Shown: piece by piece, positions 46,775-58,181 of the stretch
Layout of the letters: every line of letters begins with the position of its first letter
How positions within the stretch are numbered: the first letter of the stretch is position 1
NCBI GenBank assembly: GCA_022575985.1
Contig: JAKSXM010000237.1
Coordinates: 7,086,501-7,150,500 of the forward strand
Direction: 5' to 3'
DNA: 64,000 bases
Origin: Anagrus nilaparvatae
Taxonomy: Eukaryota; Arthropoda; Insecta; Hymenoptera; Mymaridae
Notes under the pieces: generated by a model
Databases searched by the model: none
The model's input: the letters and a program-made list of their open reading frames with translations, nothing else
What the model was told of the DNA's origin: nothing
Position numbers and translations under genes: made by a program

Positions 46775-47396
46775 TTCATTTAAATCTACCTACATAAAAA
46801 ATAAAAATAATAACAATATTTTTTTTGCGGCATAGTACTTAATTTTTTTCTATGAAAGTACTAATATCTAGAATTATCGCTTTTACTAGTTAAAATAGAC
46901 CATTAAGAATATTCTGTTATTGTTAATGAGGAACCATAGTCCCAATTACTTGGCAGCGTTTTTTATTAATTTTTGTATTAAATATAGGTAATATGTATAA
47001 TTATATTTATGAAATCTGCTTATTTTATTGAAAATTTAACTATTGTTTTTAAAATTGACTATTAGAAATTATTCTTTGTATAATTATTTTTAAAGAAGTT
47101 TATTTTTGAAAATGTGCAAATATTGATTTATTCTATTACTTGCAAAACTAATTTTTTTTTTATATAACAAAAAACTTTAAAAGTGATGCATGTAGTTTTT
47201 TGATTTAGGAAAAACTTTGTCAGGTAGCATTTTTTAATTTATTTTTTTAATACTTTACTTGTCAATGAAGCATACAATATAAATACTTTAAAAAATATAA
47301 AATGAAGATTTGGGTCTCAAATGGTCCGAGATCAGCAAAATCATGCCTTGTATACTTTTATATTACTTAAAACAACACAGGCACGTATCAAAAATG
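46775..47396. repeat. Inverted copy of dispersed repeat and AT-rich spacer
   Basis: Positions 46840-46965 are the reverse complement of the 800-940 motif, including CATAGTCCCAATTACTTGGC. The remainder to 47396 is AT-rich with no feature I can support. Confidence 0.6.
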
Positions 47397-47603
47397 TTAA
47401 TTTAATTTACCCACAAATAACCTCAAAATTATGGTGGTTCTCCTTAAAAGGAACGGCTTAAATTTCAGAAAGAAAATTTCTGACCTAAAGAGTGGGTAAA
47501 AAAAAACTATTTTTATTATTTTTTTATACTTAGCGAGTAGGGAAAATTTGTGTAGTGAGTAGCAGTTGCATTGATTTACTTGTGAGTATAATTTACAAAT
47601 TAC

Positions 47604-47789
47604 CTGAAAATTGAAGAACCTTTTTTTGTATTCCTGAGAATGATTAATGTAAGCTTTTTTATAGTTATTTATATAATTCTGAAATAATTCATGCTCTTCG
47701 GCAAGCTTTTTATTATTTAAAATTATTATAATAATTAGTAATATAGTAAAAATAGAAATAATTAATGCTAAAGTTTGTTTTAATTCCAT
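47604..47789 (-). CDS. Candidate first coding exon of a cathepsin-type cysteine protease (I29 propeptide)
   Basis: Sixty-two codons run from ATG (47787-47789) to a CAG|GTAATT splice donor at 47604/47603. Residues about 7-24 are a strongly hydrophobic signal peptide or anchor. The rest (ELFQNYINNYKKAYINH, then EYKKRFFNFQ) matches the start of the I29 inhibitor propeptide of papain-family proteases, with its Y.K.Y and E...R...F spacing. It would direct an enzyme to the secretory or lysosomal pathway and keep it inactive. The frame after the donor (47397-47603) lacks I29 or protease features and is probably intron. The following exons are not visible. Element 2 lies downstream, either inside an intron or cutting the gene. 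A propeptide-only inhibitor is another possibility. Confidence 0.6.
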
Positions 47790-47804
47790 AATGTTAGGTT
47801 TCAA

Positions 47805-49780
47805 CTTTTAGATCTTATAATACTTATCTATAATTCTTCTGTAAAATCTTAATGAATTGAACGATAAATGCTCTCTTGCTGCGCAAATGACAGTATGCTA
47901 CTAAATAGGAATAAATCTTAACAAAAAATAATTCTTTTTACAAACAGTATTTCGCTAGGACACAATAATTTGATTATTAGTGTACAATATTAATTTAAAT
48001 AATATTATAAAATAATAAAGCCTAAGTTAAGTCTCGGATTTTAAATAAAGGTTATGTATACCTGTAGTTCATATTCCTAATTAAAAATGTTATGTAATTA
48101 TTTATTACTTTATCTTTCAAATAAATTTTTGTTAAAATAGTTTTTTTAATTAATCTGCCCTATCTATATTAAAGCTTCTAGGCCATAACAGTTGTGAAAT
48201 TAAACTTAATCGCCCTAAGTTAACAAAACATTTAATTTAAGCCAAATTAAATGCCTTCTAAGAATCTACCTTTTATGAACGTACACTTTTAGTCCGTAAA
48301 AGTTGTAATATAAAATTTTATGTCCCTTAGCTTAGTAAACATTTAATGTATGCAAATATACACAGTAAACAAAAATAAATTTTCTTCTAAAGTTTCATCA
48401 AATTCATCTTACAAACTGCACATTTAATATAATAAGCTTGTATGATATAATTTTCAGTAATTTTCAAAAAATTCTTAAGTACATTTTCCTTTTTCCGGAA
48501 AAATTTGTACAAATATAATTGATAATTATTATATTTACTAATTATATTCACTTCTCACAAGACTTTTTATTGATTATAAAATAGAAGTTTTGCATAAGCT
48601 ATTGGAATTTCTCTTTTTTGTTCAATTTTAAGTATATATAATATTAAAAACAACAATAATTATATATAATAAGATAATTTTTTTAATGAAAATCTTTCTC
48701 AAAATCGCCTGGATATAAAAAAACCACGCACAAAATGATAGGAAATGGCCGTTTAGTCAAATTAGCTAAATTTTTGATATGTTATAAATTTTAGTATTCT
48801 AAAAAAGTTTCCATGGGAAAAAAGCTTCAAAGTCTCAATTTTGGCAACTACGGAGCTTGAGAGCTCCAAAGCTCCATCATAGCAAGATTGCTTAAAAACC
48901 TTTTTCCTTTTATTTTTAAAGTATATTTTTATGGTTTTGAAGTCGCTAATTTTGAATTTGATGTAAGATTGGCAAGATTGTCAATTAAAAGTTATCAATT
49001 AGTTATGAAAACAGAAAATCACCATGTAAAACTTTTATTTCGAATTTGATATCAGATTGATAAGATTGTTTATGGACAGCTGTCTAAAATATCATAGAAA
49101 ACTTTATAAATTAGCCGAGATTTATGTTTTTGAGGTCGTTGATTTCAAATCTTATGTCAAATTAAGATTATTGATAGCTGGCAAAAAATAGCAACTTTCA
49201 AATAGCGAAAACAAAATAATAGAACAATATATTTTGAAAATATCTTATGTTTCTGATATTACTAATAATGAATTTGTCATTGAAATAATAATGTTAACAG
49301 TTGACACTTGTCAATTAGCTGCCAAATGCCAAAAAAAATCTTTACATTTTAATGCATAAAAATAGTTAAAATTCTCTTTATTTCATTGATATAGTAGAAT
49401 AAATACTCAAAAAAAATTTTTTTTTATTTAGTCATAAAATAAATGTGAGTCTACACAGAAATAATTACTTCGTTACAAAATATTCAAATAATTTCATTTA
49501 TTTAGTTTAATTATAATACAGAAATATTGATATGAATTTATTCCTGAAACTAGTCTAATTGTTATATAAAAATCAAAAAGTAATAAAAAAGGGTCAATCA
49601 ATTTAAGTATCAAGGGCGCAAAAGTTTAGACACTAGCGTAAACACTAGCACAATTGCTCAGCGAAGCCTGGACTCAAAGTCTTCTTTTACTAAAAAAGAC
49701 TTTACTTGGTTAGATTTTTCTGTGGTTTCTGTGGTTTTAATATTATTGATCATTAATTCAATATTATAAAAATATTTTTA
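47805..49780. other. AT-rich intergenic region with diverged hairpin motifs
   Basis: Two diverged copies of the GGCCATAA hairpin motif lie near 48180 and 48290. The rest (48400-49780) is AT-rich with short duplicated phrases, such as TTGGCAACTACGGAGC and GATTGGCAAGATTG-like words. No gene or RNA is recognisable. Confidence 0.5.
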
Positions 49781-49789
49781 ACAAAAATT

Positions 49790-50672
49790 TTTTAATCCTA
49801 GAATAATCTACCTCTCTTATACATAGTATATACATGCTTTTGAATTCAAGCTTTTTTCTTAAAAAAATTTCTATTTTATGCTCTTTCTTTTTTATAACAC
49901 AAAAACTTATTCAAAACTAAAATTTTTTATGCCAATTTCAAATTTTAAAATAGTTTTATTTTTATAAAAGCTTTAATATAGTCTTTTTGAACACATAAAG
50001 ATTTCTTAACTTATTTATAATAAAGTTAAGAAATCTTTATGTGTTCAAGAGAGTTGAAATTAAAAACTTAAGAAGCAGTATTATTCGTTTTTTTAATTAT
50101 ACATAAAAAGGTACCTATATACTTTTTTTAACAAAAAAAAAAAAATTATTATGATTATGATGATGAAAAATTAAATATAGGTGAATAAAAGTTTTTTTTT
50201 CTTTTTGATATCATTGATACATGCATTGATACATATTTTTTCTCTGTAAATATTATAAAATCTATTGATTGCTTTTTATAAGCAAAATATTTTTAAAAAA
50301 TATATAGTTCAATATAGGCTTTCATTTATTTGACAATTATTTTATTTTTTATTATTAATCAGTGATATTATTTTAACTTATCTAATTATTTAAAACATTC
50401 ATCAAATTAGTTTTACAATAAAATAATACATTTAACAAAAGTTTTTTTAATCTCAAATTAAGCATCTGCCTCTTATAATTATATAGTATATGCATGCTTT
50501 TGCATTCATGCTTTTCTCTTAAAAAATTTTCTATTTTTTGCTCTTCCTTTGTTATTACAGAAAATGTATTGAAAACTAAAATTTTTTATGCCAATTTAAA
50601 ATTTTAAAATATTTTTATTTTTATGCAAGCTTTTATATAGTCATTTTGAACACATAAAGATTTCTTAATTTT
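49790..50672. repeat. Diverged direct duplication of about 240 bp
   Basis: The segment 49800-50010 resembles 50460-50672. Both contain a CATGCTTTTG...TTCTTAAAAAA block, AACTAAAATTTTTTATGCCA, and end with GAACACATAAAGATTTCTTA. Confidence 0.65.
49987..50048. repeat. Perfect 26-bp inverted repeat, 10-base loop
   Basis: TTGAACACATAAAGATTTCT (continuing AACTT) at 49987-50012 is followed by a 10-base loop and its exact complement at 50023-50048. It could extrude as a cruciform or form a hairpin RNA. Confidence 0.85.
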
Positions 50673-50800
50673 ATAGTATAATTATAAAGTTCTTTATTAA
50701 TCTAAAATATATTTCACTTTTATAATTCAAAACAATAACCACTCTTTGTCTTAGCTTATAAATTATTTAAATTTTATAGTCTTTTATTTTATTTATTGTA

Positions 50801-51052
50801 CACTGAAGAAAAATCCGCTTGTTGCTAGCGGAATTTTTTCATCTCGTGAAATGATTCCAAAGGACTCGAAACGTAAAGAAAATTAAAAAAAGTTTTTTCC
50901 GCTTACTATCAGTATAATGGGATTTAAAAATTTTTTTTTTATGATAAAAGAAAAATTTTGTTTTCTTTTTCTTTTTACGTTTAAGTCATATGCGATCATT
51001 CGAGAATAAACTATAACTCCGCTAGCCACAAGCGGTATTCTTTTTCCGGTGC
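50801..51052. mobile_element. Small MITE with imperfect TIRs
   Basis: The left end CACTGAAGAAAAATCCGCTT and the right end, reverse-complemented CACCGGAAAAAGAATACCGC, are imperfect inverted repeats of about 35 bp containing CCGCTTGT(T/G)GCTAGCGGA. Length is about 250 bp and there is no ORF. The target duplication is not clear. Confidence 0.55.
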
Positions 51053-51074
51053 AATTTTTTATTATACGTAGTAA

Positions 51075-52272
51075 CATTACAGAATATTGCAGGCCCTGGA
51101 AAGGGAGAAAGCCAGTGTACTGGTGGACTCCCGCAATAGCTGAGCTCCGGAAGGAATGCCACAGGACACGACGAAAGGCGCAAAGAGCGCGGGACAGACC
51201 TGAGGCTGCCGTGCTTTCTCAGGAACACAAGGACGCCAAACACCGGCTGGCCAAGGCCATCCGTCAAAGCAAGGCCCGATGTCTGTGTTCATTACGCGAT
51301 GATGTAAACAAGGACCCCTGGGGCCTAGGTTACAAAGTCGTAATGGGCAAGTTAAACCGGGGGTCCGACAACATGATGGACGCGGCGTCGACTGAACGGA
51401 TCGTCGGTGCTCTCTTCCCTGAAAGGCCCATCCGGGATAACCCGGTTGAGGTGATACCCAGGGAGGAAGTGCCGCTGTTCAGCGAAGGCGAGATGGTCAA
51501 GGCCATAAAGGCCATGAAAAATGGTAAGGCGCCGGGGCCGGACGGGATACCAGCGGAAGTGCTCAAAAGAGCGGTTAAAGTAATCCCTGGTATCCTGTTA
51601 AACATGTTCAATGCGTGTTTGGTGGCTGGAGTGTTCCCAAAGCAGTGGAAGGTGGCACGTCTCGTGCTCTTGAACAAGGGCAAGGGAGGAGCCCCGGACT
51701 CTCCATCATCTTACAGACCTTTGGGTATGTTAAATACCATTGGTAAGGTGATGGAGAGTATGCTCCGGGCAAGGCTCAGAAGGGCAATCGAGGAGGGCGG
51801 TGGTCTCTCCGAGGAGCAGCATGGCTTTCGTGAAGGGCATTCCACGATAGACGCCATCCGGCGTGTCGTGGATACCGTAAAGGCTGAGAGGGAAAAGCGG
51901 CCTGCAATTCGCAAGGACGTCCTTCTGGTAACGCTGGACGTCAAAAACGCTTTCAACTCGGCCAGGTGGGATGACATGATCCGGTCTCTCGAGTACGATT
52001 TCCAGATACCCAGCTATCTGGGTAACGTACTAAAGGATGACCTGCGGGACCGGAGACTGCTCTACGACACGCTCGATGGAAGGCGTGAAAGGGTTTTAAG
52101 TGCAGGCATCGCGCAGGGCTCGGTTCTTGGACCGGACCTGTGGAATGCCTTTTACGATGGCTTGTTGCGCGTCCACCTCCCGGAAGGAGTTTCCCTGATC
52201 GGGTACGCCGACGACGTGGCCCTGACCATAACTGGCAGGGACATGGAAGTGACCCAGGAGAGGTTGAATCTA
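51075..52272 (+). pseudogene. R1-like LINE reverse transcriptase fragment
   Basis: An open frame of about 400 codons covers the RT palm and fingers of a non-LTR element. It runs from the KPVYWWTPAIAELR linker upstream of RT through GKAPGPDGIPAEVLK and SYRPLGMLNTIGKVME. Motif A is TLDVKNAFNSARW with the catalytic Asp, motif B is GIAQGSVLGPDLWN, and motif C is the YADD box. The endonuclease domain upstream and the thumb and C-terminal zinc motif downstream are missing. At 52272 it joins the dispersed AT-rich repeat with no poly(A). The GC-rich composition stands out from its surroundings. It belongs to the same broad clade as the tail at 1084-1689, but the two do not overlap. Confidence 0.9.
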
Positions 52273-52633
52273 GTTTTGAAAAAATTAAGTATTAGCTCCA
52301 AAAAATTACTATAAATGATATTTATAAAACTAGTACTTCAACAGAAATAAATTAAGTACTGCATCCATAAAGAAAAAAAAAATTAGTATTTTTTTATTTT
52401 TTGGTGAAAAAAATTTTGAGAAAAAAATTTAAAAAAAATTAGTTATCAGATTCGAGATATCGAATAAAAATCGTACTTTCAAATATAAGTACTTCCGTGG
52501 AAATAAATGAGGTATTACATCCAAATTAAAAATAAAAAAATAATAGTTTGAGATTTTTTGAAAATTTTTGAAAAAAAAATTAGGTCTTAATTCCATAATG
52601 GTTGTGAAATTTAACACACACACACACACACAT
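52273..52633. repeat. Dispersed AT-rich repeat and CA microsatellite
   Basis: Two to three copies of the dispersed motif (AAAAAATTACTATAAA, then CTAGTACTT and GGTATTACATCC) end at a (CA)n run at about 52614-52631. Confidence 0.7.
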
Positions 52634-52993
52634 ACAGACTTTTTATAAAAACCGGTTTTTTAGCTTCCTGAGGTCCCAAAACGTGCTTATATGCCAAAAA
52701 ATCAAAAATTAAAATTTGACCCATCACAACGGTTTCTCTATGAGGAACTAATTATCTTCTTTTTTTATTATAACTAATTAGGATGTTAGATTTAATTGGC
52801 TTTATTTATATGAAAGAAGTTAACTTATTTCTTGTATCGATCTATATTTTTACATATTTTCCTGTACGTTTCTTATTTTAAACATTAGTTTTGATATTAC
52901 TTTCGATTTATTTTAAAATTAACTTTTGAATGACTAAATTTAGTAAGTTAAATAGTATACAGATTTATGTTTACAAAACATTTATATAATTAC
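52634..52993. other. AT-rich spacer, presumed intron or intergenic
   Basis: No repeat boundary or ORF that I can support. It lies just downstream of the donor of the MULE-like exon on the minus strand. Confidence 0.4.
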
Positions 52994-53191
52994 CTCTTTG
53001 TAATGAAAATAACTCCCATAAACATTTATATCCTTGAACGATGTTTTGAGAGAATGGTGTATGGGGGCGTAATATTGTGTGACCGCTTTCTTTGGTTGAA
53101 ACGATGGGAAATGTTTTAAAAAATGATCCCAAGTGCTTTGAAAGGCCCTGGATGTATCACGTGTTAATATCGTCCAAGCAATGGGCAATAC
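52994..53191 (-). CDS. Candidate exon of a MULE-transposase-like (FLYWCH-type) protein
   Basis: Sixty-six codons, phase 0 at both ends, lie between a TTTAG acceptor and a GAG|GTAATT donor. LPIAWTILTRDTSRAFQSTW resembles the MULE transposase segment after the first catalytic Asp. YYAPIHHSLKTSF and GSYFHYKE resemble the segment with the second acidic residue and the conserved GC.FH. The position usually held by Asp before the Y/A segment reads Gln here, and the Cys before FH is Ser (GSYFH). These changes suggest loss of catalysis, as in insect FLYWCH-type host proteins derived from such transposases. It is probably the same gene as the exons at 60422 and 62816, although linking exons were not found. 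Confidence 0.6.
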
Positions 53192-53479
53192 CTAAATATT
53201 TATTTTGAAAATTTTACCAACATTCTTTTAATTATAATAAAATTCATAAATATCAAACTTTTTGGCATTTAATATCATTATTTTTATTCTCTGTTTAGTA
53301 AAACAGAGAAACAAATCTAGTAAGATTATTTTCATAATTACACAAATGCGAAAATAATTCTTTATAAATTTTTAATACGGAACATACAATTAAGAGAAAA
53401 AACTTATTATAAAATTTTTATTTTCTTTTCAATGTAAAATCAAAATCATTATCAGAAGAAAAAAAAATTAGAAAAAAAA

Positions 53480-53960
53480 AACTCATAACTGGCTTGTGTA
53501 AACACAACATAAATGCATGGAATATGTTTACTTTCAGCTGAGGGCTAGGTACTGTTACGCAACGTTACAAGACAATTTTCTAATTTTCTAATTTGTAATT
53601 ATCAACTTACTAAGTGTTAAGATTCTAAATCCAAACTATTCTGATTCCCTAAACGCGTATTTTTCTAGGCCCCTAAATCTAAATTATTCCAAGTCTCTAA
53701 ATTAAAATTATTCCAAATCCTGAAACCCAAATTATTCAAAGTCTCTATATCGATGTTATTCTAAGTCCATAAACCTGAAGTATTTAAACTCCCTAAGCCC
53801 AGATTTTTCGAATTCCCTAAATTGAAATAATTCTAAGTCTAATTTGACCCCCCCCCCATTTAAGCAGACAATTTTAACCCCCCCCCCCTTTTATCATATA
53901 AATTTGACCCCCCCCCCGCCCTTAATTTTCAAGTTATAAAGTCCCCCCTCCCTATAAACG
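53480..53960. repeat. Diverged copy of the LTR-element-1 flank with C tracts
   Basis: This region resembles 2190-2387 plus 14637-14766. It has a GTGTAAACACAAC-like block, several degenerate copies of ATTATTCTAAGTCCCTAAA (period about 27 bp) and three C runs (near 53850, 53880 and 53910). Confidence 0.75.
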
Positions 53961-54116
53961 TGTTAAAAGTTTACTCAAGATAGTGGCCTGAAAGTTTTAA
54001 TAGGTAATATAAAATTTACTAGTAAATAATTATCGTTTTTTATAATTTTAATCTTATCTTACATATTTTTTATCCAAATTAAAAAAATTTTTGAAACTTT
54101 TTTTAATGTTTATAAT

Positions 54117-55905
54117 GGGCATATCTCACCAAGTGGTTATATTTCTAATTTTATAAAATAAATTTTATTTTTGAGAGCACAATAATGACATTTGGACAGA
54201 AGTTTAATAAAACAATAAAAATTAAGATTTTCTTTTCGTAACTTAATTTTAAGCTACGGCGTTTGATAAATGGACTTCTTAAATTAAAAAATATATTTAA
54301 GGTTATAATTACTAAATGATGAAATTAGTTCTCAAAAATACTGGATAATTAAAGATATATATATCACAATAAATTTTATTTCTCTCCAAAAACCAAATTT
54401 CAAGCAAAGCAGCCTGGCCGTGAAGATAAATTTTTAATTTTTTCATATAATAAAAAAATATTAAATGTTCAACAGACTGCGCTATAGGTATCGCTAGGCT
54501 CCTTGAATATTTAACTCATTTCTCGCATACAGCCTCAAATGTATTTATTAACAAATTAGTATTTTAAAAAAATTTATATTTTTACAGTTTCATATAATTT
54601 TAATTTGTAATAAATCATTCTGATTGTTTCAACAAATCACTCAAAGCATTCAAATTATTTGTCTTTAAGCTTCCTAATACTAAATAATAGTTTTAAAAAT
54701 TCTTTATCTTTATACATAATTTTTATTTTACTACTGCTAAAATCATGGGCCGATCCATAGGGGTTGGTAGGCGCGATTACCTCCCCTTAGCTCCAAAAAA
54801 TGCATGTTTTTTGTTCATAATTTTGCTTTTTTATACAAAATTTTGCTTAAGCGCCCCCCCGCCCCACATCTCACCCCTGAGACACTTTTCTGGATCCACT
54901 ACTGGTTAAAATATGATCGCATTAAATCATTTAGTTGTGCCTTCTATGATTTTTGAAACATTTTTTAGGGTTTTTGATTTTTTTCAAAATGAATATTTCT
55001 TGAAATATGGATTTTAATGATCCACGAAGTATGACCTACAACTACAAAATTTTATTTATTTTTTTAAAGCACTAAATTCAAATCAAAAACATCTTTTTTG
55101 AACTATAAGAATGAAGTATACGTAATTCTTACACGTTTGTTATTTTTAGGTTATTGGTAAACAACGCTTCGAAATTGTACGATTAGTTTATATAAAACTG
55201 AGATTTATACGTACAATGCATTGAATCAAGCTATGCCGTTTTTTTAACTAAAATCTGATAAAATTTTACATAAATCACAAAAGATTTTGCAAAGATTTTT
55301 TAAAAATTGAACGAGTGCCATTAAAAAATGTGATTTTAGTACCAAAATTACGCATCGACAACAAAGTCTTCTGATGCCGATATCTACTAAATTATAGAAG
55401 GCACCAGTTTTTCTCAAATAACTTTCAAATTGTGAAATATTGTAGAGAATTTTGACAATAGTTAGAAGTAAAAATTGTTCACGGCATTCATTTGTGGCTT
55501 AAGAAACTTTCTTTGGTCGTATTTATATGAAAATGTGGTTACCAATATTTCAGCTGGCAGAATTTTTTTTAGAAAAGGAGCACACTGTTTTAATTATGTG
55601 AAGAAATTAAATATGTTATTAATTTAACAAAATCTATTTATAAAAAGGCAAATGGCTTTGCAGCATTCCCACTGTAATGTTAAGAATATAAAAAACCTAA
55701 CAAGGTTACCAACAAAATATTAGGGTTTCGAATCATTGCAACGCTGTTATTTCATAATAATTAAAGAAATTAGGCAAAAAAATTTCTTTCGACTTGAGAA
55801 GAAATATATTTAAAAAATTTCAATATTTTTTTTTTGAAACGGAATGCTGGATTTTCATTAAAACCCTCATATATGCAATATAACCACTTGGTGAGATATG
55901 CCCTT
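54117..55905. mobile_element. TIR element of about 1.8 kb, possibly Tc1/mariner-related
   Basis: The ends are inverted copies of GGGCATATCTCACCAAGTGG (continuing TTATAT), at 54117 and ending at 55903. TA-rich flanks allow a TA target, but this is not certain. The interior has no intact ORF, so it is a non-autonomous or decayed copy. Confidence 0.65.
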
Positions 55906-56385
55906 ATACATACATACCAGGTTATATTTCTTAGCTAATACTGTCATAACTGATTTGACACCATAAACGTTTGGCTGCATAACATAAAAATAGTCAATAA
56001 AAATCTGGTCACTTGTTATAAATTCGTTCATTATTTATCATCATCATATAAAAGCAGATGCTTGCTTTTTTTTGATGAAGGAATAAGATGCACAGAAATT
56101 TTTTTCTTAAGGTCATTCTTTGAACATTCGAGTAAAAATGGATTCTCCATTAAATTTTTATAAAAAATTTTAATATTTAAAAATCTTTTTCTTATACCAC
56201 CAAATAATTGGTTTTTCTTCCTGGATAAATTATTTGGATTTAACTTATCTGATTCTGTTTTTGACCTGTAAGCATAATTAAAAAATAATACTTTAAAGAA
56301 AGCTACATATTATTTTTTAGCCTTTTATTTTAAATATTTAATTTCTTTTTTCCTAATCTTTGTTAAAACATATATTTACTTAATT
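55906..56385 (-). other. Possible decayed minus-strand coding segments
   Basis: Minus-strand frames here look protein-like but are short. After a CTTACAG acceptor (near 56271) a frame runs to a stop near 56044. A second frame starts MNEFITSDQIFIDYFYVMQ and reaches an AACCTG|GTATGT donor-like site near 55918. I recognise no family, and both may be chance. Confidence 0.25.
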
Positions 56386-58181
56386 ATAGGATTTAATCCC
56401 AAGTCCCAAAAGAAAATAACGCTGCCAAGTAATTGGCACTATGGTTCCTCATTAGCAATAACAAAATGTTCTTAATTGTCTATTTTACCTAACAAATTAT
56501 AGTGTTATAATTACACAAGCTATAGAAATAATTAAAAAATTTTAGCTAGTAAAAACGTTAATTCTAGATTTTAGTACTTTCATAGGAATAAATTTAGTAC
56601 TACGTCCGAAGAGAAAAAAATTTATGGTGTTTTTTAATTTTTTTTATCTAAAAATTAAAATAAAAAAAATTTGAAAAATTACGTATCAGATAGAGAAATC
56701 CTTTGCATATGATAATTCTAGATATTCATGAAAGAAATACTTTCATAGAAAGAAATGAAGTACTAAGTCCTAAAAAAAAAATAACTGTTTTTTTCTAATT
56801 TTTTTTATGTAAAAAATTTTTTTTTTAAATTTTGAAAAATTAAGTATCGGATTGGAAATAACGAGTAAAAACAATAATTCTAGCTATTAGTACTTTCATG
56901 GAAAAAAATGAGGTACCACGTCCAAAAAAAAAAAAAAAATATGGTGTTTTTTTAATTATTTTATGCATAAAATTTTGAAGAAAAAAAATTTCGAAAAATT
57001 ACGTATCAGATATAGAAATCATTTACAAATGATAATTCTAGATATTCGTATTTTCATAGGAAAAAATTAAGTACTGCGTCCTAAAATAAAAAAAAAATTG
57101 GTGTTTTTTGTATTTTTTGTCGACAAAAATTTTGAGAAATAAATTTTGAAAAAATTAAGTATCAGGTCCAAAAAATTACTATAAACGATATTTCTTAAAC
57201 TAGTACTTTCACAGAAATAAATTAAGTACTGCGTCCATAATGAAAAAAAATTGTTATTTTTTGTATTTTTTGGTAAAAAAAATTTTGAGAAAAAAATTTT
57301 CAAAAAATAAATTATATGATTCGACTTATAGAGTAAAAAGTAGTTTGAGATTTTTTAATAAAACAATTTTTGAAAAAAAAATTTGGTCTTAATTCCATAA
57401 TGGTTGTGAAATATCACTGGTTACATACACACACACACACACACATACATACTTTTTTTAATAACGGCTTTTTTAGCTTCCTGAGGTCTCAAAACGTGTT
57501 TATATGCCAAAAAATCAGAAAAAAAATTTTGACCGATTACAATGGTTCCTCTATGAGAAACCAAAAATAATGTTTTTTTTTTTTTGCATGTAAATAATGT
57601 TGAGAAAAAAGTTTTCAAAAATTTAAGTATCAGAAGACATCGAGTAAAAAATATATTTTTAAAATTCATACTTTCACTGACAATAATTAGGTACTGCTTA
57701 CATAAAGAAAAACGAATTTCTTACTTTTTGTATGTTTTTGTGACAAAAATTTATTATCAGATTCAAGATATTAAGAAAAAACGATGCGATATTTCGAGAT
57801 ATTAGTACTTCGTAGAAAAAAATTTGGTACTACGTCCGAAAACGAAAAAAACAATGTTTTTTTTATTTTTTGAAAACAAAAGTTTTGAGATAATAATTTG
57901 CAAAAAAAATAATTATCAGATTCGAGAAATCAAGTATATAAATAATATTTCTAGATATTAGAACTTTCATGGAAAAAAATGAGTTAGTACGGCAAAAAAT
58001 AATAATATCGAATTTTTGGAAGTATCAGATCCAAGAAATCGACTAAAAACGTTTTTTCTAAAATAAATACTTACATAGAAAAACATTAGTTCTGCATTAA
58101 AAAAGAAAAAAAAATTTGTGTTTTTTGTATTTTTTGGTGGCAAAAATTTCCAAAAAATTTATTATCTGATTCCAGATATTA
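56386..58181. repeat. Array of the dispersed AT-rich repeat
   Basis: About ten diverged copies of the motif (TAGATATT, AGTACTTTCAT, AAATTA or AATGAGGTAC, then TCC and A runs) follow one another. The GCCAAGTAATTGGCACTATG segment is at 56425, and a (CA)n run is near 57425. No gene is seen. Confidence 0.75.
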
